Assembly: GCA_963774455.1 (NCBI GenBank)
Contig: CAVZFD010000003.1
Span: 558,001-622,000, forward strand
Reading direction: 5' to 3'
Origin: DATFVA01 sp963774455
GTDB lineage: Bacteria > Bacteroidota > Ignavibacteria > Ignavibacteriales > Ignavibacteriaceae
Length of the DNA stretch: 64,000 nucleotides
Below, piece after piece: positions 1 through 8,059 of this stretch. The notes under the pieces are model-generated. The model was given only the letters and a program-made list of their open reading frames with translations. It was not told where the DNA came from and ran no database searches. Within the stretch, counting starts at the first letter, position 1. Every line of letters starts with the position of its first letter. Both the position numbers and the translations under genes were made by a program.

Positions 1-1
1 T

Positions 2-1852
2 GATGATGAAATCAATGCCGAAATTGAATTTGAGCTTGGGAAACTATATGAAAAAGTTAATGATCTTGAGAATGCGATAACCGCATTAAGACAGGTCTTC
101 GAATATTCTCCATCGTATGAGACTCAATACAGCGCTAGGGTGGAACTTGGCAAGGTGCTGCGCCAGGCCGGTCATAATGATCAGGCTCTCGAAATTTTCG
201 ATGATATGAGCACTCAGGATAAATACTCCGATCACTACGATGAGATAAATCTTGAAAAAGGAATAACACTTGCCCGGCTTGATCAATATGACGAAGCGGT
301 GAATGTACTGATCAAAGTTGATACGACATACAAAACTTCTGTCAATGCAGGAATGGCAAGGTATGAACTGGGAACGATCTTCGAAAATCACTTCAAGGAT
401 TTTGACAGTGCAAGTACCTATTATACGAGGGCGTCCGCTTCGGCTGCGCCTCCCGAATATTTGACAAATTCACACCAGAAGGCTAATCTGTTCACCAAGT
501 ATCTTGGATTGCGGAACAAGTTAAATGAGAATCTTGAAAAACGTTACTATGCCGAAAACCCGGAACAATATACGAAGGATTCAACAGAGTATTACGATGA
601 ACGGAAAGATGTTGAGGAACAGGTAATTGCCGAACAGGAATTTGCGGAAATAAAATCAAGGATGGATTCGGCTCTGTTTGTACAGGATACAACCGGGTTG
701 AAAATAGATACTACAGTGGTTCAGAGAGACAGTCTGGATCAATTCGGAAATGTTGTCTATAATACGCAGGGACAAAAAATTACTGTCCCCGATACCGTTA
801 TTGTAAATCCGCTTGACAGTCTTAAGCAGAAGAATAGCCTTTTTTCAAATGTAGCTTCACCCACTTTCGAGAGAAGAGTAAAAGAGTTGATGCATGGCAA
901 AGAAGCCCCTAAAAAACCTGATCTCCCCCCGGATTCCCTCAAGTCGCTTATCATTAAAGAAAGATTTGAAATGGGCAACCTGTTCTTTACTGAATTTAAT
1001 ATACCTGATTCTGCGTACGTCTATTATAATGCTATATTGGATCTGGACCCGGGTCCCGATTACAAGGCAAGAACTCTGTATGCCCTTGGAAGCTATTACC
1101 TTACGCAGAATGATTCACTTAAAGCCGACAGTCTCTTTAATATCATTTATACCGAATACCCGGATGAGAGTATAGTGAATGCAGCTGCTAATAAGCTGGG
1201 GAAGCCGCTGAAAGATCTGAATATTGATCCGGCAGAGAATATTTATGCTTCTGCAGAAAAGGATCTGATGGACGATAAATATGATTCGTCGCTTGTTAAG
1301 TTAAAATTTATTTATAAGGATTACCCTTCATCACCGCTGGCACCGAAGTCGTTGTATGCCTCGGGCTGGATCCTTGAAAATAAACTCGACAAGCCTGATT
1401 CTGCCGCTGCTTTATATGATTCACTGAAGATGAACTATCCGGCTACCATATATGCTAATAAAATAACCCAGAAAATCAGCTTATATAACCAGGAGAAGCA
1501 GCGCCTGGCAAAAGTCCGTGAAGATTCCCTTAAAAAGGTTGAAGCTCTGAGGCTTGATTCCCTGTCGCAGACTGATTCCCTGTCGCAGACTGATTCCCTG
1601 TCGCAGGTTGATTCCCTCGGCTACAAGATTCAGCGTGAAGACACACTTAAATTTAAGCATTTGCCTCCGAACAGATTCGGTGAGCCTGATACCAGGGTAA
1701 TTAGAAAAGGTGCGGATACCCTGAACAATAATGTTCCCCAGGTTATAGACAGTATGAAGAGAAATGATAACCGCGAACTGGAAAACCTCAGGAAAGAGTC
1801 GGAGACGGAGGTCGATTCACTAAGTCCAGGCGAGATTAAGCGGAAAAAATAA
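2..1852 (+). CDS. TPR-repeat protein, 5' end outside window
   Basis: The reading frame is open from base 2, so the gene starts upstream of the window; about 616 residues are visible. The first half reads as helical tetratricopeptide repeats (ELGKVLRQAGHNDQALEIFD and similar units, again around residues 310-480). Between them is a charged linker, and the tail (from about residue 490) is Ser/Asp/Lys-rich with low complexity, including three tandem DSLSQT units. TPR arrays of this kind scaffold cell-envelope complexes in Bacteroidota (SprE/PorW-like proteins are one example), but no specific family is recognised. An internal GTG at 140 is an unlikely start because the TPR fold continues upstream of it. 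mtgA starts 34 bp downstream, so the two may be co-transcribed. Confidence 0.8.
   Translation, partial: DDEINAEIEFELGKLYEKVNDLENAITALRQVFEYSPSYETQYSARVELGKVLRQAGHNDQALEIFDDMSTQDKYSDHYDEINLEKGITLARLDQYDEAVNVLIKVDTTYKTSVNAGMARYELGTIFENHFKDFDSASTYYTRASASAAPPEYLTNSHQKANLFTKYLGLRNKLNENLEKRYYAENPEQYTKDSTEYYDERKDVEEQVIAEQEFAEIKSRMDSALFVQDTTGLKIDTTVVQRDSLDQFGNVVYNTQGQKITVPDTVIVNPLDSLKQKNSLFSNVASPTFERRVKELMHGKEAPKKPDLPPDSLKSLIIKERFEMGNLFFTEFNIPDSAYVYYNAILDLDPGPDYKARTLYALGSYYLTQNDSLKADSLFNIIYTEYPDESIVNAAANKLGKPLKDLNIDPAENIYASAEKDLMDDKYDSSLVKLKFIYKDYPSSPLAPKSLYASGWILENKLDKPDSAAALYDSLKMNYPATIYANKITQKISLYNQEKQRLAKVREDSLKKVEALRLDSLSQTDSLSQTDSLSQVDSLGYKIQREDTLKFKHLPPNRFGEPDTRVIRKGADTLNNNVPQVIDSMKRNDNRELENLRKESETEVDSLSPGEIKRKK
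1556..1609 (+). repeat. Three tandem 18-bp units inside the TPR gene
   Basis: The unit gattccctgtcgcagact occurs at 1556, 1574 and 1592, the last with two changes. It encodes DSLSQT/DSLSQV. The unit length is a multiple of three, so copy-number change would keep the frame and only lengthen a disordered tail. Confidence 0.9.
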
Positions 1853-1886
1853 CAATTCTTGTAATGGATCCAGGCCCAGGGAAATT

Positions 1887-2639
1887 ATGATTTCGTCTTT
1901 ACAATTCCCGGAAAATGAACTTGGTGCAACGCTCGGCACTCTTGTACCATATATAAAATCTCATAAGTTCAGAATTACAGCCGCCTATCTCCTTTTCCTG
2001 CTTTATTTCAGTATACCTGCTTTCCAGGTTCCTTACTTCGAATATTATCATTTCAGAATAACTTCTCTAATGGAGCAGAGAGCTCTGGATAATGACCTGC
2101 TTTATTACCCCGAACAATCGTGGACCTCAATAAGTGATGTTAATCCCAACCTGCTTAAGGGTATAATATCGATGGAGGACGGAGCGTTCTTTACGCACAA
2201 GGGCATTGACTGGAAAGAATTAAATATGGCGTTGAAGCAGAATAAAAGAAGACGACGAATATACAGGGGCGGGAGTACGCTGACTATGCAGCTTGCAAAG
2301 AATTTATTCTTTACTACAGAGAAATCAGTTTTTAGAAAGGGCAAAGAATTTATAACCGCAATAAGAATGGAAAAAGAATTAAGTAAGAAAACAATTCTGC
2401 AGGCTTACATGAATGCTGTCGAATGGGGTAACGGTATTTTCGGGGTGGATGCCGCAGCCGAAGAGTATTTCAATAAGGAACCAGACGAACTGAACGTGAA
2501 TGAATGCGCACGACTTGCATCTGTGCTTCCTTCACCGCTTACACATCCGCCCAATAGGAACTCGCGATATGTTTTAAGGCGGTCTTCTATTATCAGGGGG
2601 AGGCTGAATGATGTGATCTTATTTCCTGATGAAAAATGA
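1887..2639 (+). CDS. mtgA: Monofunctional biosynthetic peptidoglycan transglycosylase
   Basis: A 250-residue protein of the GT51 family, which polymerises lipid II into glycan strands at the outer face of the inner membrane. One hydrophobic segment (about residues 31-48) anchors it. The GT51 motifs follow in order: EDGAFFTHKG with the catalytic Glu near residue 97, RGGSTLTMQLAKNLF, RKGKEFITAIRMEKELSK, and the second conserved Glu in YMNAVEWGNGIFGVDAAAEEYF. There is no transpeptidase domain, as expected for MtgA rather than a class A PBP. The 3' end overlaps the next gene by 4 bp (ATGA), which suggests translational coupling. Confidence 0.93.
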   Translation: MISSLQFPENELGATLGTLVPYIKSHKFRITAAYLLFLLYFSIPAFQVPYFEYYHFRITSLMEQRALDNDLLYYPEQSWTSISDVNPNLLKGIISMEDGAFFTHKGIDWKELNMALKQNKRRRRIYRGGSTLTMQLAKNLFFTTEKSVFRKGKEFITAIRMEKELSKKTILQAYMNAVEWGNGIFGVDAAAEEYFNKEPDELNVNECARLASVLPSPLTHPPNRNSRYVLRRSSIIRGRLNDVILFPDEK

Positions 2640-3301
2640 AGAGAAAAGATTTATTTGATTTAATAGAAGAGGGTGAGAGTTTACAGATAGAGTTTAAAAG
2701 GAGATTTTCGACCCCTGAAAAAATAGCCCGCGAAATGATCGCCTTTGCCAATACCCGCGGAGGGTACATCCTTTTAGGAATTGATGATGATAAGCAGGTG
2801 GTTGGTGTTGAGAGTGAGAAATCTGAAGCGGAGCTAATTAAAGATGCAGCCCTGAATTACTGTGAACCGCCGGTGAAATATGATATAGAATTCCTTGAAG
2901 TTTACGGTAAGGAAGTGGTGGTTGTAGCTGTACCTGAATCAGAAAATAAACCCCACAGGCTGCAGGATTACCTTAATGAACTCGACCTGAATAAGTCGAT
3001 GGTGCTAGTAAGGGTGAATGATAAGAGCATCCAGGCGAGCAAAGAAATGATCAGGATCCTGCGGGCAAGGAGTCAGGATCTGAGCCTTAAAAAATATACC
3101 ATCGGTTCAAACGAAAAGTATGTGTTCGATTACCTTGATAAGTACGAGACTATCTCAGTTAAAGCATTAAGCGAGCTGGTGAATATATCTGAAAGGAGAG
3201 CCTCACGAACGCTTGTTAAAATGGTTAGAGCAAATCTTCTTATGATTCATACTAAAGACAACGGCGAGGAATTTTTTACAGTTATTCAAAAACCTTTCTG
3301 A
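2636..3301 (+). CDS. AlbA_2 (Schlafen-type) domain / HTH protein
   Basis: A 221-residue protein. Residues about 10-130 match the AlbA_2 pattern: EGESLQIEFKRRFSTPEKIAREMIAFANTRGGYILLGIDDD, then VVVVAVPESENKPHR. The C-terminal region (about 155-215) looks like a winged helix (ISVKALSELVNISERRASRTLVKMV). Proteins with this layout are annotated as ATP-binding or transcriptional regulators; the substrate is unknown. It starts inside the mtgA stop (ATGA), so it is probably co-translated with it. Its 3' end overlaps the convergent SpoU-family gene by 16 bp. Confidence 0.8.
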   Translation: MKRKDLFDLIEEGESLQIEFKRRFSTPEKIAREMIAFANTRGGYILLGIDDDKQVVGVESEKSEAELIKDAALNYCEPPVKYDIEFLEVYGKEVVVVAVPESENKPHRLQDYLNELDLNKSMVLVRVNDKSIQASKEMIRILRARSQDLSLKKYTIGSNEKYVFDYLDKYETISVKALSELVNISERRASRTLVKMVRANLLMIHTKDNGEEFFTVIQKPF

Positions 3302-3870
3302 TTCCTTGTACGGTCAAAAATCCTTCTCAGCTCAAATACCGCAATTCCATAGGCTACGGCTACATTAAGCGACTGCTTGATGCCGTACTGAGGGATCTCG
3401 ATTGAAAAATCGCATAAGTCGATAAGCTCCTGTGCTACTCCTGTTATTTCATTGCCGACAACCACGCATAAGGGAAAATCACTACTTCCGACTTCATAAT
3501 AACGTTTACTTTTAGAAGTCAGTTCAAGGGCGCATATTTTTACACCTTGTTTTTTAAGGTCGGTAATTACCGCGACAGGATCTTTCACATACTCCCATGA
3601 CACACTTTCAGTTGAGCCGAGAGCTGTTTTTAAAACCTCTTTTTTTCCTGATTCTTTTCCTTCTTTACCGGGTATGGGGGGATGGGGAGTGTACCCGCAC
3701 AGGTACATTTTTTCTATCATCGCCCCGTCTGATGTCCTGAATATTGATCCTACATTATAATTGCTTCGTATGCTGTTGAGAAGAACATACACAGGCATCT
3801 TAGGAGTATTATGAAGGTTATCCAGTGTGTATCTCTTTTCGGAGATCTCATCGTGTGTAAGCTTTTTCAC
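3286..3870 (-). CDS. SpoU/TrmH-family RNA 2'-O-methyltransferase
   Basis: A 194-residue SPOUT-fold protein. The three SpoU motifs are visible: VLLNSIRSNYNVGSIFRTSDG (motif 1), LCVVVGNEITGVAQELIDLCD (motif 2) and IPQYGIKQSLNVAVAYGIAVFE (motif 3). These bind SAM in the trefoil knot and methylate a ribose 2'-OH in tRNA or rRNA; which one cannot be read from the sequence. The start is GTG at 3868-3870, with a purine-rich GGGAG about 13 bases upstream. It lies just downstream of rlmN on the same strand, so the two RNA-modification genes probably form one unit, separated by a polypurine repeat. Confidence 0.88.
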   Translation of the reverse strand: MKKLTHDEISEKRYTLDNLHNTPKMPVYVLLNSIRSNYNVGSIFRTSDGAMIEKMYLCGYTPHPPIPGKEGKESGKKEVLKTALGSTESVSWEYVKDPVAVITDLKKQGVKICALELTSKSKRYYEVGSSDFPLCVVVGNEITGVAQELIDLCDFSIEIPQYGIKQSLNVAVAYGIAVFELRRIFDRTRNQKGF

Positions 3871-3899
3871 TTGTTTGTCTCTTCTCCCTTGTTCTAATT

Positions 3900-3992
3900 C
3901 TTTCCTTTTTCCTTGTTCCTTTTTCCTTTTTCCCTTTTCCTTTTTTCCCTTTTTCTTTTTCCTTTTTCCTTTTTACTTTTTCCTTTTTCCTT
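3900..3992. repeat. Polypurine/polypyrimidine microsatellite between rlmN and the SpoU gene
   Basis: The plus strand is a degenerate run of (CCTTTTT)n; the minus strand is (AAAAAGG)n, mostly with a 7-base period. The tract begins inside the last codons of rlmN (encoding GKRKK) and fills most of the gap to the next gene. A 7-base unit is prone to slippage and is not a multiple of three. Confidence 0.85.
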
Positions 3993-5076
3993 GTATCGCC
4001 AACTGTCCGCACGCAGCCGCAATATCCTCACCCTGTGTATACCGCACAATAACAGTCACATCCCTATCTTTTAATCTCTGGCAGAATTCCTCTATCCGTT
4101 TACGCGGAGTTGGTTCAAGCTGTGCAGAGAAACCTTCAGGGTTCATATGCTTAAGCGAGTTAAATGGTATAACATTTACTTTGGAGGGAATTTTGCTGCA
4201 TAATCTAACCAGGGCATTCAGGTCCTCGCTCCTATCATTTATTCCTTTAAGCATCACATACTCAAAAGTAATCTTTGTCCCGGTTTTTTTAGTATAGTAC
4301 TTCATTGCCTCGATGTTCTCAGCGAGCGAATATTTTTTGTTGATCGGCATTATCTTCGATCTGACATCTTCAAAGCAGGAATGGAGGGAAAAAGCAAGCT
4401 TTACATTTAGTCCCGTATCTGCGAGTTCTATTATCCTTGGAGCGATCCCGGCAGTAGATACAGTAATCTTTTTCAGACTAATTCCCGCAGTTAAATCTTC
4501 GCCGAATATTTCAAGTGATTTTAGTGTTTCCTTATAATTGAGAAGCGGTTCGCCCATTCCCATATAGACGATATTACTTATGTTTTCTTTACCGTAATCT
4601 TTTGCCGCCATCTTATACTGATCGAAAATCTCGCCGGCTGATAAATTCTTTTTATAGCCCATTAGTCCTGTAGCACAGAACTTACAGTCGAGCGGACAGC
4701 CCACCTGGGTTGATATGCACAAAGTTGTTCTTTTCTTATCGGGGATGATAACCGACTCAATGAGGTTATTTTCCCTGGTGCCGAATATGTATTTTTTCGT
4801 CCCTGTTTCCCCGGATAGTTCGGAACCTTCATATGACAGAGTATCAATTTCCGCGGATTCGCTTAATTCCTGGCGAAGGTTTTTAGGGAGGTTCATCATT
4901 TCAGAAAAATCATCGGCGAGGTGATTGTACATCCAGTTAAAAACCTGTTCGGCACGGAATTTAGGTTCGCCGGATTCTGTAAAATAGTTCTGAAGCTCGC
5001 CCAGAGTTAACCCTTTCAGCCTGGTCCTTTTCAGGGGAGTTGTTACCTTATCGATATTTTCATTTTTGTTTAACAT
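3973..5076 (-). CDS. rlmN: Dual-specificity 23S rRNA A2503 / tRNA A37 C2-methyltransferase
   Basis: A 367-residue radical SAM enzyme. Ordered motifs: N-terminal helical domain (LGELQNYFTESGEPKFRAEQ), the radical SAM cluster CPLDCKFCATG (three Cys ligands), the Gly-rich NIVYMGMGEPLLNY, ITVSTAGIAPRI, LAFSLHSCFEDVRSKIMPIN, and the C-terminal RYTQGEDIAAACGQL with the catalytic Cys. The family methylates C2 of A2503 in 23S rRNA, usually also tRNA A37. Length is typical (about 350-370). The last residues GKRKK are encoded by the flanking polypurine repeat and are not conserved in the family. Confidence 0.96.
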   Translation of the reverse strand: MLNKNENIDKVTTPLKRTRLKGLTLGELQNYFTESGEPKFRAEQVFNWMYNHLADDFSEMMNLPKNLRQELSESAEIDTLSYEGSELSGETGTKKYIFGTRENNLIESVIIPDKKRTTLCISTQVGCPLDCKFCATGLMGYKKNLSAGEIFDQYKMAAKDYGKENISNIVYMGMGEPLLNYKETLKSLEIFGEDLTAGISLKKITVSTAGIAPRIIELADTGLNVKLAFSLHSCFEDVRSKIMPINKKYSLAENIEAMKYYTKKTGTKITFEYVMLKGINDRSEDLNALVRLCSKIPSKVNVIPFNSLKHMNPEGFSAQLEPTPRKRIEEFCQRLKDRDVTVIVRYTQGEDIAAACGQLAIQGKRKK

Positions 5077-5535
5077 TTATCAAATATACGAATCTGAATA
5101 TTGTCATAAAATTACAATTGTCCGCCCTGTTCAGTCCACTTGTATTAGAAGGTTGTTTTGCTTTTATACTATATCATCATACTGAGGTGAAAGAAATTTC
5201 GTCTTATTTATATACACATGATTCAGATAAAGCAGAACCCTGTTTAGTAAACGCTGAATATGAAAAAAAGAATGGGAATTATTAAGAGCAGAATATAAGA
5301 AACGGCAAGAGGAGGTGCAGAAAATAAAATAAGAGTTTATTAGTGGGTTAAAAGTTAGGGAAGATGGGTAATTCTTACTGCCTCACCCTTCTGAACCTGC
5401 CTGTGGGGGCATCAGCAATACTAACCTCAAATGCAAAAAACAGGAGATTACATTGCTATAAAAACAGGATTAAAGTATCTTAGAAAGCATATTTTAGAAT
5501 ACTTTATTCACATCACTAAAATCAGGGAAGAAAAA
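5077..5535. other. Intergenic region, divergent promoters for rlmN and acyl-CoA dehydrogenase
   Basis: 459 bp between the divergently oriented rlmN and acdA-like genes. It is AT-rich with no convincing ORF; the frames crossing it have no homology-like pattern. Promoters for both neighbours should lie here but no clear -35/-10 pair could be picked. Confidence 0.5.
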
Positions 5536-6681
5536 ATGAATTTCGATCTTACAGACGATCAGAAAATGATCATGGAATCAGCCCGTGAATTCGCCCAGGC
5601 TGAAATAGCTCCTACCGCGGTTGAAAGAGACATCAAAGCAGAATACCCGGCAGAGATAGTTAAAAAGCTTGGGGAGCTGGGATTTATGGGCATGATGGTT
5701 CCACCGGAACATGGGGGAGCAGGACTCGATACTTTGAGCTATGTACTTGCAATGATAGAGGTTTCAAAAGTCGATGCAAGCGTCGGAGTAATAATGTCGG
5801 TAAACAATTCTCTGGTGTGCTACGGACTTGAAAAATATGGTTCAGATTTCCTCAAAGAAAAATATCTCCTTCCCCTGGCACAGGGTGAGAAGCTTGGCTG
5901 TTTTGCTCTCTCTGAACCGGAAGCAGGCAGTGACGCTACCAAACAAAGAACTACTGCTGATAAAGACGGCGACCATTACGTGCTTAACGGCATCAAAAAC
6001 TGGATTACCAACGGCGTAAGTTCAGATTATGCGCTTGTTATGGCAACCACAGATAAATCAAAAGGACATAAAGGAATTTCAACTTTCCTGGTTGAAAAAG
6101 GGACTCCCGGTTTCGATCATGGTAGGAAGGAAGATAAACTTGGAATCAGGAGCTCTGATACCTGTTCTCTTACATTTGAAAACTGCAGGGTGCCTGCTGA
6201 AAACATAGTATGGGAAGAAGGAAAAGGTTTCAATTTCGCAATGAATACGCTTAACGGTGGGAGAATAGGCATAGCTGCACAGGCAATAGGTATTGCCGAA
6301 GCATCTCTTGAAACAGCTTTAAAATATTCCCAGGAGAGAAAAGCTTTTGGCGAGCCCATTTCAAAATTTCAGGCTATCCAGTTTAAGCTTGCAGATATGG
6401 CAATGAAAGTTGACAGCGCTAAAATGCTAACATTCCGGTCTGCCGCTTTAAAGGACGCAGGCAGGCCATACTGGAAAGAAGCTGCAATGGCCAAACTTTA
6501 TTCATCAACTATTGCAGTGGAAAATGCACTCGATGCAATACAGATACACGGCGGTTACGGATATGTAAGAGAGTATCTTGTTGAGAGATATCTCCGTGAT
6601 GCCAAGATCACTGAGATTTACGAGGGAACTTCCGAAATTCAGAAAATTGTAATTGCACGTGCTCTGCTTGATTCGAAATAA
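5536..6681 (+). CDS. Acyl-CoA dehydrogenase (short-chain/butyryl-CoA type)
   Basis: Length 381 residues from the ATG at 5536, which has an AGGGAAG ribosome site just upstream; the longer in-frame extension to 5431 is not family-like. Signatures: DLTDDQKMIMESAREFAQ at the N-terminus, LGCFALSEPEAGSDA (FAD/substrate motif), YVLNGIKNWITNG, QAIGIAEASLETALKYSQERKAFGEPI, IQIHGGYGYVREYLVERYLRDAKI and IYEGTSEIQK, whose Glu is the usual catalytic base. It oxidises acyl-CoA to trans-2-enoyl-CoA and passes electrons to ETF. It stands apart from the beta-oxidation cluster at 26-35 kb and is much closer in size to Bcd/AcdA than the FadE there. Confidence 0.93.
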   Translation: MNFDLTDDQKMIMESAREFAQAEIAPTAVERDIKAEYPAEIVKKLGELGFMGMMVPPEHGGAGLDTLSYVLAMIEVSKVDASVGVIMSVNNSLVCYGLEKYGSDFLKEKYLLPLAQGEKLGCFALSEPEAGSDATKQRTTADKDGDHYVLNGIKNWITNGVSSDYALVMATTDKSKGHKGISTFLVEKGTPGFDHGRKEDKLGIRSSDTCSLTFENCRVPAENIVWEEGKGFNFAMNTLNGGRIGIAAQAIGIAEASLETALKYSQERKAFGEPISKFQAIQFKLADMAMKVDSAKMLTFRSAALKDAGRPYWKEAAMAKLYSSTIAVENALDAIQIHGGYGYVREYLVERYLRDAKITEIYEGTSEIQKIVIARALLDSK

Positions 6682-6684
6682 CCG

Positions 6685-6736
6685 ATTAGCGTCTTTGCGT
6701 CTCTGCGGTGAATAAAAACACTGCTAAGACGCTAAT
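6685..6736. repeat. Palindromic intergenic repeat/hairpin
   Basis: A perfect 11-bp inverted repeat, ATTAGCGTCTT (6685-6695) and AAGACGCTAAT (6726-6736), encloses a 30-base loop rich in TTTGCGTCTCTGCGGTG. The sequence resembles the small gcgtctttgcg-type palindromic repeats scattered between genes in many genomes. It lies 3 bases after the acyl-CoA dehydrogenase stop and could act as a terminator or mRNA-stability element. Confidence 0.6.
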
Positions 6737-6749
6737 GCGCGAAGGATAT

Positions 6750-7202
6750 ATGAAGTACATATTAATAATTTTAATATTTTTGCCTGTTTTGCTTTTCGCA
6801 CAAACCGAAGCACATAGATGGGGTAAGGCAGCCGTATCATACCAGGTAAAATCTTCCGATACTGAAAGAAACTACGGAATCGACAAGGGTACTTTGACTG
6901 ATATATTCGTCAGTTCTCTCACGCACGCCTACTGGATATTTATTTCCGATGTTGACGGTGACAATTGTCCTTTTAGTCCTTCCTGCTCTTCATTTTTTGT
7001 TGAATCTGTTAAAGAGACAAATATTTTCCAGGGGACGTTGATGTTTGCCGACAGGCTTACAAGGGATACGAACTTCTTTAACCGGCAAAATCATTACCCT
7101 TATGCAGCGAACGGCCGATTGTTCGACGTCCCTTCCAGCTATAAACTTAACGCCGCTGAAATAAAATATTATCCTCCCCTTGTTTCAGTAAATGATGAAT
7201 GA
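6750..7202 (+). CDS. Secreted/exported YidD-like protein
   Basis: 150 residues from the ATG at 6750, preceded by GAAGG. A signal peptide is evident (MKYILIILIFLPVLLFAQ). The centre resembles the YidD (membrane insertion efficiency factor, DUF37) core: DNCPFSPSCSSFFVESV with the paired Cys, then a long helix and NFFNRQNHYPY where YidD has CHP. Classical YidD is a short cytoplasmic/amphipathic protein encoded near yidC and rnpA, so a version with a signal peptide in another operon is unusual. Function in membrane insertion is not established here. The stop overlaps the next start by 4 bp (ATGA). Confidence 0.65.
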   Translation: MKYILIILIFLPVLLFAQTEAHRWGKAAVSYQVKSSDTERNYGIDKGTLTDIFVSSLTHAYWIFISDVDGDNCPFSPSCSSFFVESVKETNIFQGTLMFADRLTRDTNFFNRQNHYPYAANGRLFDVPSSYKLNAAEIKYYPPLVSVNDE

Positions 7203-8059
7203 TAAAAAGAATCCTGATATTAAGTATCATCTTCCTGCCGCTGGCAGAACAAATACATTCTCAGGAAAAAATCAACTTTCATTCACCTGAGAACATCAGG
7301 TTGTTTGCCGATTACCTTTACTGTCAGAAGGACTATCTTCGTGCTTCGGATGAATACAAAGCCTGGCTTGAAATAAATAATAATGATACGGTTGAATTTA
7401 AATCGGGTCTTTCTCTTCAGTTGACCGGAGCATATAGTGAAGCCCTCAATCGTTTTCATGATATTCCTTACAGTTCTTCATATTATACTGAGAGTCGGGA
7501 GGAATATGCGCGGACTCTCTTCCTGCTGAAAGATTACCCCGATCTCCGGGGTTATTTCAAGAGATCAGACCCATCGAAGGATTTCTATCCCTTTATAACC
7601 AGGCTGAATAATATTACGTATTTCGTCACGGAGGGTAACCTGCCACCCGAAGATAACTTTGTTTCGACCTTCCCCCCCGAGCAGAAGGGTGATATAATAA
7701 AGTTATACGAATGGAAATCGGATCCGCCGTATAAGAGTCCTGTGCTTGCCGGAATCCTTTCAACCATAGTACCTGGACTGGGAAAGGTTTACACGCAGAA
7801 CTACTCCGATGGTTTTTTTGCCGCACTGTTAACGGGACTGTTCGGCTATATAGCCTATACTGATTTTAAAGCCGACCATCAGGTAAGAGGCTGGATATTT
7901 ACGGGGGTAGCTGCTTTATTTTACGCTGGGAATATATATGGGTCCGCGGCTTCAGCCCAGATTTATAACGCTAAAATAAGATTTGATTTTGAGTCGGATT
8001 TACAGAGTTTTCTTGACTTATTTAATTACACCCGGGGAGATTATAATTTCTGCAAATGA
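7199..8059 (+). CDS. TPR-like protein with C-terminal DUF5683-like membrane domain
   Basis: 286 residues with an N-terminal signal peptide (ILILSIIFLPLAEQIHSQ), a helical repeat-like region (about residues 30-160; FADYLYCQKDYLRASDEYKAWLE) and a C-terminal membrane domain beginning SPVLAGILSTIVPGLGKVYT, with two or three hydrophobic helices. The pattern PGxGxxYxxxxxxGF is typical of DUF5683-like domains, whose function is unknown. It overlaps its neighbours by 4 bp on both sides, so the three genes form one tight operon. The downstream gene has the same two-part layout, indicating duplication. Confidence 0.7.
   Translation: MIKRILILSIIFLPLAEQIHSQEKINFHSPENIRLFADYLYCQKDYLRASDEYKAWLEINNNDTVEFKSGLSLQLTGAYSEALNRFHDIPYSSSYYTESREEYARTLFLLKDYPDLRGYFKRSDPSKDFYPFITRLNNITYFVTEGNLPPEDNFVSTFPPEQKGDIIKLYEWKSDPPYKSPVLAGILSTIVPGLGKVYTQNYSDGFFAALLTGLFGYIAYTDFKADHQVRGWIFTGVAALFYAGNIYGSAASAQIYNAKIRFDFESDLQSFLDLFNYTRGDYNFCK

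Noticed and set aside
3827..4297. 156-codon Phe/Pro-rich plus-strand ORF
   Set aside because: It is the translation of the pyrimidine microsatellite and the antisense of rlmN.
5040..5285. 81-codon plus-strand ORF overlapping the rlmN start
   Set aside because: Overlaps rlmN antisense, composition not protein-like and no ribosome site.
5431..5535. N-terminal extension of the acyl-CoA dehydrogenase
   Set aside because: The extension is not family-like; the ATG at 5536 has a ribosome site and gives the canonical N-terminus.
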